Shown in pieces: positions 38,188 to 44,228 of a stretch of 44,417 nucleotides of DNA. The stretch is taken from the IMG/VR virus record IMGVR_UViG_3300048592_001015, positions 1 through 44,417 of that record; one strand, given 5' to 3'. The stretch is from a virus. Both the position numbers and the translations under genes were made by a program. The notes under the pieces are model-generated. The model was not told the DNA's origin and did no database searches. It worked only from the letters and a program-made list of their open reading frames with translations. Numbering within the stretch: position 1 is the stretch's first letter; every line of letters begins with the position of its first letter.

Positions 38188-38838
38188 TCAGGTGATGCTG
38201 ATGTAGCCCTGCTTGAGGCAGTGACCGGCGAAGCCGCGCGGCGTGGCGAGCTCGGCCTCGGAGGCCTTCTTGATGAACTCGCCGACCGTCTTGCACTTCT
38301 GGATCATCGCCCACTTCGCGGCGCGGCCGGTGCCCTCCTGGAACTTCGCGTCCTTCTTCAGCACCGTGATCTTCTGGTCGTCCTTGATCTTCGGCTCACG
38401 GGGCGGCGGGGCGCGCTTGGCCTTCGGGGCCTCCGCTTCCTCCTCGTCCTCGGCGGGCGCGGCCTTGGTCTTCACCTTGGCCTTCGCCGACTTCTTGGGC
38501 GGCGGGGCGGGCTCCTCCTCGGCTTCCTCCTCGGCCTCCTCCTCGTCGGCCTCCTCCTCGTCCTCGGACTCCTCGGTCTCCTCCTCGTCCTCCTCCGGCT
38601 CCGGCTCCGGCGCGGCCTTGGCCTTGGTCTTGACCTTCGCCTTGGCCTTCTTCTCGTTCAGGACGAAGTTCCCCTCGTCATCGGTCGAGAGGACCAGGCC
38701 CTTGGTCTCGAGGATCGCGGCGAGCTCCTTGCGGCCGGTCGCGACGTTCTTGACCTTCGTGGCCTTGCCGTTCACCTCGGTGAGGATGTCGGCCAGATCG
38801 GACGCGTCCAGCTCGTTGATGTCGACTTCGTTCGGCAT
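38188..38838 (-). CDS. Acidic low-complexity phage protein, 216 aa
   Basis: Three parts. Residues 1-60 (MPNEVDINELDASDLADILTEVNGKATKVKNVATGRKELAAILETKG) are folded. About 60-150 is a disordered Glu-rich segment flanked by repeated KAKVKTKA motifs. The C-terminal 65 residues (KITVLKKDAKFQEGTGRAAKWAMIQKCKTVGEFIKKASEAE..GHCLKQGYISI) match a domain common in phages and prophages. Codon use is as GC3-extreme as the capsid gene, and it has its own strong promoter and terminator. I infer abundant expression, perhaps a DNA- or nucleoid-binding role. Function unknown. Confidence 0.75.
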   Translation of the reverse strand: MPNEVDINELDASDLADILTEVNGKATKVKNVATGRKELAAILETKGLVLSTDDEGNFVLNEKKAKAKVKTKAKAAPEPEPEEDEEETEESEDEEEADEEEAEEEAEEEPAPPPKKSAKAKVKTKAAPAEDEEEAEAPKAKRAPPPREPKIKDDQKITVLKKDAKFQEGTGRAAKWAMIQKCKTVGEFIKKASEAELATPRGFAGHCLKQGYISIT

Positions 38839-38886
38839 TGGAATCTCCTGGGTTGCCGGTCTGCCGGGAACTACCCGGCCATTTTC

Positions 38887-38915
38887 AATATACCCTAGTG
38901 ACGGGTCGGTTGCAA
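38887..38915 (-). promoter_or_regulatory. Strong sigma70 promoter for the acidic-protein gene
   Basis: On the minus strand TTGCAA (38910-38915), a 17-bp spacer and TATATT (38887-38892) precede the ATG at 38838, with CCCAGGAG as ribosome-binding site. It is the closest match to the sigma70 consensus found in the window. A GGGGG...CCCCCC pairing just upstream (about 38915-38935) may terminate the dUTPase transcript. Confidence 0.75.
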
Positions 38916-38924
38916 GGGGGGAAA

Positions 38925-39353
38925 TTAGGCCCCCGTGCTGCCGAAGCGGCCTTCTCCCCGAGCGGACGGGGTCAGCGCTTCCACGTAGTCGATCTCCGCC
39001 CGGATGAACGGAGCGAGGACCGCCTGGGCGATACGGTCCCCCCGCTTGACGTGGTATATCACGTCGCCCACGTTCATGAGGACGATCATCAGTTCCCCCC
39101 GGTAGTCGTAGTCCAGGGTGCCGGGCGAGTTCAGCACGAAGATCTTGTGCTTCGCCGCCATGCCGCTCCGGCTGCGGATCTGGAGCTCGTGGCCATGAGG
39201 GACCTCGAACATCAGGCCGGTCTTGAAGATGTGGTGCATCCTGGGATACAGAATTCCGTCCTCGGCAGACGGGATGTCCATGCCCGCCGCTCCATCCGTC
39301 GCGTAGGACGGAAGGGCGACAGCGTGGGCTAGAGTGGCGACACGTATGATCAC
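38925..39353 (-). CDS. dut: dUTPase (trimeric type), 142 aa
   Basis: All five motifs of trimeric dUTP diphosphatases are present: I ATDGAAGMDI (18-27), II RSRSGMAAKH, III GTLDYDYRGEL with the catalytic Asp, IV GDRIAQAVLAP, and V GEGRFGSTGA at the C-terminus. It hydrolyses dUTP to dUMP and pyrophosphate, keeping U out of DNA and supplying dUMP to the thymidylate-synthase-like enzyme encoded 2.5 kb downstream. GTG 39353 overlaps the preceding stop. Confidence 0.95.
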   Translation of the reverse strand: MIIRVATLAHAVALPSYATDGAAGMDIPSAEDGILYPRMHHIFKTGLMFEVPHGHELQIRSRSGMAAKHKIFVLNSPGTLDYDYRGELMIVLMNVGDVIYHVKRGDRIAQAVLAPFIRAEIDYVEALTPSARGEGRFGSTGA

Positions 39354-39616
39354 GGGTGCTCCCTCCGGCCGACGGTGCCGGGCTGGAATCCGGGCGTCCT
39401 GGTGTTGTCCAGCACGATGGCCGGGATGGTGGAGTCGATGACCACGCGCTGCACGTCGAAGAACTTCCCCTCGCGCTCGGTGCCATCGTCCTTGACGGGC
39501 GGGCTCAGCAGGAGCTGGGTGCAGCCGCTCAGGTATTCCACGACCGCGGTGATGCGACCCTTGAATCCGGTGACCTTGTCGGAGGCCATGAAACCGAGCA
39601 GGTTATCGTTTCGCAT
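39350..39616 (-). CDS. Hypothetical protein, 88 aa
   Basis: Function not recognised. The pattern DKVTGFKGRITAVVEYLSGCTQLLLSPPVKDDGTEREGKFFDVQRVVI is shared by many small phage proteins ('v.gf.G.vta...yl.GC.q..l.P.....g.....w.d...') and suggests a small beta barrel. ATG 39616 overlaps the upstream gene by 14 bp. It lies directly before dUTPase. Confidence 0.65.
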   Translation of the reverse strand: MRNDNLLGFMASDKVTGFKGRITAVVEYLSGCTQLLLSPPVKDDGTEREGKFFDVQRVVIDSTIPAIVLDNTRTPGFQPGTVGRREHP

Positions 39617-39845
39617 TTCGCTTGAGTTCCTCGTATAGGGTTGGGTGCGTGAACAGGGTGTTCCCCATCACGTAGGTGATAGGCGTGATCTTGACTTTGA
39701 ATTCACCTCCATATCGCTTGACGAGTTTCTTGTGGATCCGTGCGCTGCGATGCCGCGACGCAGGGAACAGGCGCTCTTCGGAGACGGTGATTCGGACAGC
39801 GTGCTGGCTGACGACGATCTTCATCCCGAGGAACGAGTTGATCAC
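39603..39845 (-). CDS. Hypothetical protein, 80 aa
   Basis: Not recognised. GTG 39845 overlaps the upstream stop (GTGA); ATG 39824 (MKIVVSQHAVRITVSEERLF) is an alternative. Basic, with PASRHRSARIHKKLVKRYGGEFKVKITPITYVMGNTLFTHPTLYEELKRNAKR, it probably has a strand-helix-strand layout. It may bind nucleic acid, on charge alone. Confidence 0.55.
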   Translation of the reverse strand: MINSFLGMKIVVSQHAVRITVSEERLFPASRHRSARIHKKLVKRYGGEFKVKITPITYVMGNTLFTHPTLYEELKRNAKR

Positions 39846-40021
39846 TCAGGCTTTTCCTTCTTCCACTCGCCGCACCAGTCGGTCGGCTTGACGGCGGGCC
39901 AAGATGACTTCGTGAAGTTGTAGCCCTCGATCGGCACCGGCGGATATCGTCGGCACTCGTAGGGATCGACGGCCAGCATTCCCTCCTTGCGCCACTGGCA
40001 GGTCCGACACTCGCGGTTCAT
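39842..40021 (-). CDS. Cys-rich zinc-binding-like protein, 59 aa
   Basis: MNRECRTCQWRKEGMLAVDPYECRRYPPVPIEGYNFTKSSWPAVKPTDWCGEWKKEKPE: Cys-x2-Cys, a third Cys and a fourth in DWCGEW form a 4-Cys zinc-ribbon-like pattern often seen in small phage proteins ('C.tC.....g.....CrryPP.........WP.v...dwCGew'). Function unknown. ATG 40021 overlaps the stop of the next Cys-rich gene. Confidence 0.65.
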   Translation of the reverse strand: MNRECRTCQWRKEGMLAVDPYECRRYPPVPIEGYNFTKSSWPAVKPTDWCGEWKKEKPE

Positions 40022-40374
40022 TGCATCACCGCGAAACAGCCGACGGTCTCGCAGGCAGCGTGCAGATGACCGTTGCGGGACGACCTGAAATAGGTGATCG
40101 TCTTGCCGCAGTTCGGGCAGGGCATCTTGCCGGACGGCCCAGGGGGGATGCTGTTCACGATGCGAAGGCTGTTCTGCAGCGACTCGTCCATCGCCTTTCG
40201 CCAATCGTCGACTTCCGCTTGCGTCGGCATGTCCCGATGCTGGCAGCTCCCCCCTCCGGTGCGACTGCACGGCCACGTCTTCGGCGGGTCATTGCCGAGC
40301 GTCAGATACGGGATGCCTGCCCGGCAGACCGGGTTGAGGATCCCATTGTAGTTCTTGCACCAGTTGATATTCAT
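40018..40374 (-). CDS. Cys-rich phage protein, 118 aa
   Basis: Two Cys clusters: N-terminal WCKNYNG..PVCRAGIPY and CSRTGGGSCQHRDMPT, then the CPNCGKT..HAACETVGCF ribbon at the C-terminus. The layout (C-x-N-Y-x-x-x..C-x-A-G-I, 'pT.aE...w', 'CP.CG') occurs in many siphovirus early regions and likely binds two zinc ions. The function is unknown. Its link to the 59-aa Cys protein (ATGA) suggests the two act together. Confidence 0.65.
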   Translation of the reverse strand: MNINWCKNYNGILNPVCRAGIPYLTLGNDPPKTWPCSRTGGGSCQHRDMPTQAEVDDWRKAMDESLQNSLRIVNSIPPGPSGKMPCPNCGKTITYFRSSRNGHLHAACETVGCFAVMQ

Positions 40375-40709
40375 GGCTGTCCCAGGACCTCCCGGCAGTA
40401 GACATCGAGCGCCGCTTTCGCGGCTTTTCGATTGTCGTAGGGACCATGGCTGTTCGCCCAGGTCTCGTCCCAGAACCACCACTTCCCCTCGTGCATGTGC
40501 AGGGGGTCGTTCGGCAGGGTGTGGCCTAGCGCCGCGACGATCGCCTTCACAGCCTCGTAGTGCATGAGGATGATGGCGCGCGAGGAGGGGGGCTTGCGCT
40601 GACCCTGCGCCTGCTCGTGCCTCGCCATCTCCGTGCGGAACTTGAACATAGCGCGAGCCAGCGGCTCGTCCTTGTCCATGTAGAGTTCGAATGCTTCGTC
40701 TTCGGTCAC
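40371..40709 (-). CDS. Hypothetical protein, 112 aa
   Basis: Not recognised. GTG 40709 is fixed by its GTGA overlap. TEDEAFELYMDKDEPLARAMFKFRTEMARHEQAQGQRKPPSSRAIILMHYEAVKAIVAALGHTLP, then a Trp-rich KWWFWDETWANSHGPYDNRKAAKAALDVYCREVL. The C-terminus resembles an AP2/integrase-like 'G.y......A..A...y' segment, but this is weak. Confidence 0.55.
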   Translation of the reverse strand: MTEDEAFELYMDKDEPLARAMFKFRTEMARHEQAQGQRKPPSSRAIILMHYEAVKAIVAALGHTLPNDPLHMHEGKWWFWDETWANSHGPYDNRKAAKAALDVYCREVLGQP

Positions 40710-41014
40710 GACACCAGCCTCAGCTTGAGTTTCTCGGTCGGCAGATAGCGGTGCGGCTGAACTCCGCCCGCGTGATAAAGCATGGGGGGCGCCCGCTTGA
40801 GGCAGACGCGATACCACGCGTCGCGCATGGCTGCCGACTCGGTGTTGAACGGTCCCCCCTCGCTGGTCCCGTGCATCCAATACCAGCCGCAGAAGATCGG
40901 CGGCTCGTTGATGGGCTTCATGGAGTTCCAGATCTTGACTGTCGCTCGATTGGCGTAGGTGAAATGCACCCGCGCCGTGACGAGGGCCTTTTGGATTTCG
41001 TCGGTGAGTTTCAC
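40706..41014 (-). CDS. Hypothetical protein, 102 aa
   Basis: Not recognised. The start is GTG 41014, with GGAGG 9 bases upstream inside the preceding small gene. VKLTDEIQKALVTARVHFTYANRATVKIWNSMKPINEPPIFCGWYWMHGTSEGGPFNTESAAMRDAWYRVC: the 'GGPF.te.AA..da.y' part resembles small phage domains with a C-terminal helix. It is basic towards the end. Confidence 0.55.
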   Translation of the reverse strand: MKLTDEIQKALVTARVHFTYANRATVKIWNSMKPINEPPIFCGWYWMHGTSEGGPFNTESAAMRDAWYRVCLKRAPPMLYHAGGVQPHRYLPTEKLKLRLVS

Positions 41015-41172
41015 TCGGTGTATCCTCCTTCCTTGGCGCGTTGCTCCCAGAGTTTCGCCAGCGCGGTGTGGCGATTCACATCTGGCATGTCTCGATCTCG
41101 CCGGGCGAGGGCCGCCATCTCCCAATGCTGATCGGCCTTGCGGCGGCAGTCTTCGGGGCTGTAGAACTTCAC
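41011..41172 (-). CDS. Small helical hypothetical protein, 53 aa
   Basis: A short gene between ligase and the 41014 gene. GTG 41172 is preceded by GGAGG-ACTGAG at the ligase stop, and its TGA overlaps the next GTG. MKFYSPEDCRRKADQHWEMAALARRDRDMPDVNRHTALAKLWEQRAKEGG has the 'ceeca..AE....A......d......A.lA..We.lA' pattern of small tetratricopeptide-like or helical-hairpin phage proteins. Codon and coupling evidence are good; function unknown. Confidence 0.6.
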   Translation of the reverse strand: MKFYSPEDCRRKADQHWEMAALARRDRDMPDVNRHTALAKLWEQRAKEGGYTE

Positions 41173-41173
41173 C

Positions 41174-42043
41174 TCAGTCCTCCCTGATGCCGAGAAACAC
41201 GGGGAACCTCGGCTTGTCCTTGATCCCCGTGGGTTGGAACTTGAACTTGATCTGCTTGCCGATGGGGGGATTCTTCCACAGACGGGCGCGCGTCGCCTCG
41301 TCCATGCCGGTGCCGATCTCGAACTGCACTCCCCCCGGCAATCTGCAGACCAGGGTGCCGGTCGTGCCCTTGGCGGTCTTTCCCGCCTTGTGGCTCGTCC
41401 GCTTCATGTAGCCGAGCTCGTTGGGCTTCGCCTCGTTCCCGTTGTGCATCTGCTCCACGATCCCGATGCACTCGGCCTCTGCGTCTTCGAACCGCTTCAC
41501 CTTGCAGAGCCACTTGTCGGTCTTGCCGCTGCGACCGTGCTTGTAGAGGCCCTCCGGATTGCGGACCATCACGCCCTCGTAGCCCTTCTCGAGGCAGATG
41601 GCTTCGTAGCGATCCAGGTGATTCCGGTTGCGGATCACGACATGCTTGAGCGGCCGGATGCGGATGAGCTCGTCCGGATCGGGGTCGATCGGCGATGGTA
41701 GATTCGCCAGCCTGCTGACATAGGGATGGTCTGGCATGTCCCAGCGATCGAAGACCCAGAACGTCACCTGGGGGGTGCCCCCCTCGCTCATGACCGCACT
41801 CGTGGTGCGATGGAAGACGCCCTGGCCGGTGGACAACCCGGCGACGAGCTCCCCGTCGTAGCCGTGGAAGTATCGCTGGCCGAGCCATTGCTGGACATAC
41901 GAATTGGGGATGTCCTTGAGCTTCCGGCTGACGAGGCGGCCATCCATGTTCAGCGCCCGCACCCCGTCCAGTTTCGGACTGGCCAGGAGTGGGAACCTGA
42001 GTTCGTCCAGGGTCTTGGGCGTGTAGGCGAGCATCGGCTTCAT
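41174..42043 (-). CDS. ATP-dependent DNA ligase, 289 aa
   Basis: Nucleotidyltransferase motif I SPKLDGVRA with Lys24 (the AMP-accepting residue) and Arg29, motif III-like FHGYDGELV, motif IV YEGVMVRNPEGLYKHGRSGKTDKWLCKVKR, and a C-terminal OB-like domain (GTLVCRLPGGVQFEIGTGM..IGKQIKFKFQ). It seals nicks using ATP; its length is that of compact phage or bacterial LigD-like ligases. ATG 42043 overlaps the upstream stop (ATGA). It would complete repair or replication with PolA. Confidence 0.92.
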   Translation of the reverse strand: MKPMLAYTPKTLDELRFPLLASPKLDGVRALNMDGRLVSRKLKDIPNSYVQQWLGQRYFHGYDGELVAGLSTGQGVFHRTTSAVMSEGGTPQVTFWVFDRWDMPDHPYVSRLANLPSPIDPDPDELIRIRPLKHVVIRNRNHLDRYEAICLEKGYEGVMVRNPEGLYKHGRSGKTDKWLCKVKRFEDAEAECIGIVEQMHNGNEAKPNELGYMKRTSHKAGKTAKGTTGTLVCRLPGGVQFEIGTGMDEATRARLWKNPPIGKQIKFKFQPTGIKDKPRFPVFLGIRED

Positions 42044-42294
42044 TGCAGGCGGGCCTCCGGGGCAAGGCTCTCGGCCACCATCGCGCGGTGGGTGAAGAGC
42101 TTGCTGAAATCGTCGATCGTGAACTCGGCGACGCCCTTGTAGTGAGCATCGATGAGCAGGCCAAGGCAGGTCGCAGGCCCCACGTGACAGATGCACATCA
42201 GTCCACCGGGGCCGTAGAACAGCCCGCCCATGTAGGGCTGTCCGTCGTAGACTTCGGTGTGCGGGACCTGCGACAGGTCGCTGGAGGGGATCAC
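42040..42294 (-). CDS. Hypothetical protein, 84 aa
   Basis: Not recognised. The start is GTG 42294, overlapping the upstream stop; longer in-frame starts are shadows. SSDLSQVPHTEVYDGQPYMGGLFYGPGGLMCICHVGPATCLGLLIDAHYKGVAEFTIDDFSKLFTHRAMVAESLAP: an MCICH Cys pair and mixed alpha/beta pattern. It directly precedes ligase. Confidence 0.55.
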   Translation of the reverse strand: MIPSSDLSQVPHTEVYDGQPYMGGLFYGPGGLMCICHVGPATCLGLLIDAHYKGVAEFTIDDFSKLFTHRAMVAESLAPEARLQ

Positions 42295-42668
42295 GAGGCG
42301 GGGTTCCCCGACACGTCGATCAAGCCGCGCTCCGGCTCGGGGCTGAACAGGACGGGGGCGAGCTCCTTGAAGGAGTTCCTTCCGCCGAAGTCGTTGCGGT
42401 AGATCAGGAACCTCGCGAACTGGCTCGGGCGGCAGATGACCACGACCATGTCCCCCATAGGGCGGGACGGGAACGGCGCACCGAACGCCTTGTAGAAAGC
42501 GTCCTTCGTCGGCTGATCGGCCCCGTATGGGGCGATGTTGAACCGGACGCGGTCCTTGGACATTGACATGGTGGCGAGGATCCTTGTTTCGATTTCTGCT
42601 GCGCCATACATCTGCGCGTGGCGGCGACGTTTGGCGGCGTGATATCGCCATGTGGGACTAGGACTCAT
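42291..42668 (-). CDS. Hypothetical protein, 125 aa
   Basis: Not recognised. ATG 42668 follows CCAGGAGGGCGCCACGCA, the same leader type as the TS-like gene. The basic N-terminus is MSPSPTWRYHAAKRRRHAQMYGAAEIETRILATM, then a folded segment, DRVRFNIAPYGADQPTKDAFYKAFGAPFPSRPMGDMVVVICRPSQFARFLIYRNDFGGRNSFKELAP. It is preceded by a terminator and a candidate promoter, so it begins a transcription unit that includes ligase. Confidence 0.58.
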   Translation of the reverse strand: MSPSPTWRYHAAKRRRHAQMYGAAEIETRILATMSMSKDRVRFNIAPYGADQPTKDAFYKAFGAPFPSRPMGDMVVVICRPSQFARFLIYRNDFGGRNSFKELAPVLFSPEPERGLIDVSGNPAS

Positions 42669-42699
42669 TGCGTGGCGCCCTCCTGGCGGCGCTAGGTGC

Positions 42700-42707
42700 A
42701 GCCTAGC
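42700..42707 (-). promoter_or_regulatory. Candidate extended -10 promoter before the 42668 gene
   Basis: The minus strand reads TGCTAGGCT (-10 TAGGCT at 42700-42705, TG one base upstream), 32 bp before ATG 42668 with CCAGGAGGG between. A loose -35 (TGTTTA at 42723-42728, 17-bp spacer) overlaps the T-tail of the upstream terminator. Confidence 0.45.
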
Positions 42708-42726
42708 ACGGCCAAGGTGGTCTAAA

Positions 42727-42751
42727 CAGGGGGGATTTGCGGTCCCCCCTG
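42727..42751 (-). terminator. G6/C6 terminator hairpin
   Basis: CAGGGGGGA (42727-42735) pairs with TCCCCCCTG (42743-42751) around TTTGCGG. On the minus strand the hairpin is followed by TTTAG. It lies 14 bp past the stop of the 255-aa gene, which it should terminate. Confidence 0.7.
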
Positions 42752-42764
42752 CCCAGAATGCGGT

Positions 42765-43532
42765 TCAGCGGTCCTCGTCGCTGAGGTCCGCGGCCTTCGC
42801 GATTCCGCCCTTGACGGCGTTGTAGAACTCCTTCGCCCGCCGGTAGAACTGCTGCCCGTTCTTCATCTCCAGCGTCGGCTTGTAGACCGTCACGCTGGGG
42901 ATCCAGAAGTCGCCCTTGTCGTTGCTGTCGGCGACCGCCGTCATCGTGTAGCAGTTGAACCAGAACGGCATCTGGACTTCCTCGCCGGTCTGCGGGTGCG
43001 TCTGCCGCTGGCTCATGATCAGCGTGTTCCATCGCTTGCTGACCGCGGCCTTCTTCCCGGTGAGGCTGAGCACGACCGGAATGTTCGTCCCATCCTCCTC
43101 GATCACGACCAGGGCGTAGTATTCGGGGGTGACCACGATCTCCGTGTCGTTGTCGGTCAGGAACACGCCCGCGTTCTTCCGCTCCAGGCCCTCCGTCTCC
43201 TCCTCGGGGACATCCATCCGGACCAGCCCCCCGCCGGAGTCGATCGGGTTCCACTCGATCAGCCGCCGCTGATACACGAGCGGGATGATATGGATCCCCT
43301 CCTCGCCGTCGAAGAGCTTCTGCAGGCTGGCGATGCAGAACATGCCGCCGGTCGCACCCCGGATGAACTCGGGACGGTTCTTCTTCGTGACCTTGCTCAT
43401 CTCATGGAGCAGGGTCAGCCGCGGGATGATCAGGTCCTGGGCGCGGACGTTCTCCGTTCCCATCCCCGCATCGGCAAACGGGTCCACGTCGCGCACGGCG
43501 ACTTCGGTCTTGGTCTTCTTGATCACGGCCAT
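42765..43532 (-). CDS. Conserved phage protein, possibly ssDNA-binding-like, 255 aa
   Basis: I do not recognise a named function. ATG 43532 gives MAVIKKTKTEVAVRDVDPFADAGMGTENVRAQDLIIPRLTLLHEMSKVTKKNRPEFIRGATGGMFCIASLQKLFDGEEGIHIIPLVYQRRLIEW. This 'D..iPrl.LlQ..S.......i.GA..G.f......l.....i..iP....+..ieW' pattern is widespread in siphovirus replication regions, and some members are annotated as ssDNA-binding-like. The beta-rich centre and an acidic C-terminus (AADLSDEDR) are compatible with an OB-fold SSB, but not proof. GC3-rich codon use and its own terminator suggest abundance. Confidence 0.7.
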   Translation of the reverse strand: MAVIKKTKTEVAVRDVDPFADAGMGTENVRAQDLIIPRLTLLHEMSKVTKKNRPEFIRGATGGMFCIASLQKLFDGEEGIHIIPLVYQRRLIEWNPIDSGGGLVRMDVPEEETEGLERKNAGVFLTDNDTEIVVTPEYYALVVIEEDGTNIPVVLSLTGKKAAVSKRWNTLIMSQRQTHPQTGEEVQMPFWFNCYTMTAVADSNDKGDFWIPSVTVYKPTLEMKNGQQFYRRAKEFYNAVKGGIAKAADLSDEDR

Positions 43533-43536
43533 GGTA

Positions 43537-43848
43537 TCAATCCTCGATGTCGCGGTTGTGGAGACGGAAGAATCCCGTTCCAGTGAAGTCCCCGGTCTTG
43601 GCCAGCTCCCGCAGGAGCGTGGTGACGGGGATCGCTTCCTCCCAACGCGGGGGGAATTGACGCTGGTCGCCCCAGTCCGTCGCCGGCAGGGGCTGGTCAC
43701 GCTGCGGATCCACGAGCTGGAACCGGACGTCGCCCTTGGGGAACCGGAAGCAGGAGATCAACAACATAGGATTGATCCCCCAATTCTCGAACTTGGCGCT
43801 CTTGAACACCTGGACGAGCTGCCGTCCATCGGCATTCTCGAAGATCAC
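43537..43848 (-). CDS. Hypothetical protein, 103 aa
   Basis: Not recognised. GTG 43848 overlaps the upstream stop (GTGA). MIFENADGRQLVQVFKSAKFENWGINPMLLISCFRFPKGDVRFQLVDPQRDQPLPATDWGDQRQFPPRWEEAIPVTTLLRELAKTGDFTGTGFFRLHNRDIED: mixed alpha/beta, acidic C-terminus. It is encoded directly before the 255-aa conserved protein, with 4 bp between, and is probably co-translated. Confidence 0.58.
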   Translation of the reverse strand: MIFENADGRQLVQVFKSAKFENWGINPMLLISCFRFPKGDVRFQLVDPQRDQPLPATDWGDQRQFPPRWEEAIPVTTLLRELAKTGDFTGTGFFRLHNRDIED

Positions 43849-44228
43849 CGCGTTCCCGTTGTATCGGGATCCCACGTGACGAAATCCGGATTGCTGTGGA
43901 TGACGTCGCGATTCTTGAAGTCGGGCAGGTCGGTGAGCCATTCGGTGACTTTCCTTTCTCCGGTCCGGATGAACCCGAACTCGGTTGGGTGGGATCCAAA
44001 CCGGATACGACGCTCGTTGGCAATCGCAATCACGGCCGGGATACGGTCGGGCCGGATCATCACGATCCGATACCGCAGGGGGGAGTTCTTGGTTCGGAAG
44101 ACCCGCGCCCCCCTGATCCGTTCGGCTTCGAGGAGGGGATAGTGGTCGATCTCCACCCACTCCTCGGGTCCAGGCGGCGTCGGCTTGTCGGGATCGTCCC
44201 CCGGCCGTCGTCGACGTATGACCTTCAC
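43845..44228 (-). CDS. Hypothetical protein with MKVIRRR N-terminus, 127 aa
   Basis: Not recognised. GTG 44228 overlaps the preceding stop. It begins MKVIRRRRPGDDPDKPTPPGPEEWVEIDHYPLLEAERIRGARVF, sharing the short basic N-terminal motif with the HMUDK-helical protein (MKIIRRRGD). The rest looks like a folded alpha/beta domain (LRYRIVMIRPDRIPAVIAIANERRIRFGSHPTEFGFI). Confidence 0.58.
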   Translation of the reverse strand: MKVIRRRRPGDDPDKPTPPGPEEWVEIDHYPLLEAERIRGARVFRTKNSPLRYRIVMIRPDRIPAVIAIANERRIRFGSHPTEFGFIRTGERKVTEWLTDLPDFKNRDVIHSNPDFVTWDPDTTGTR

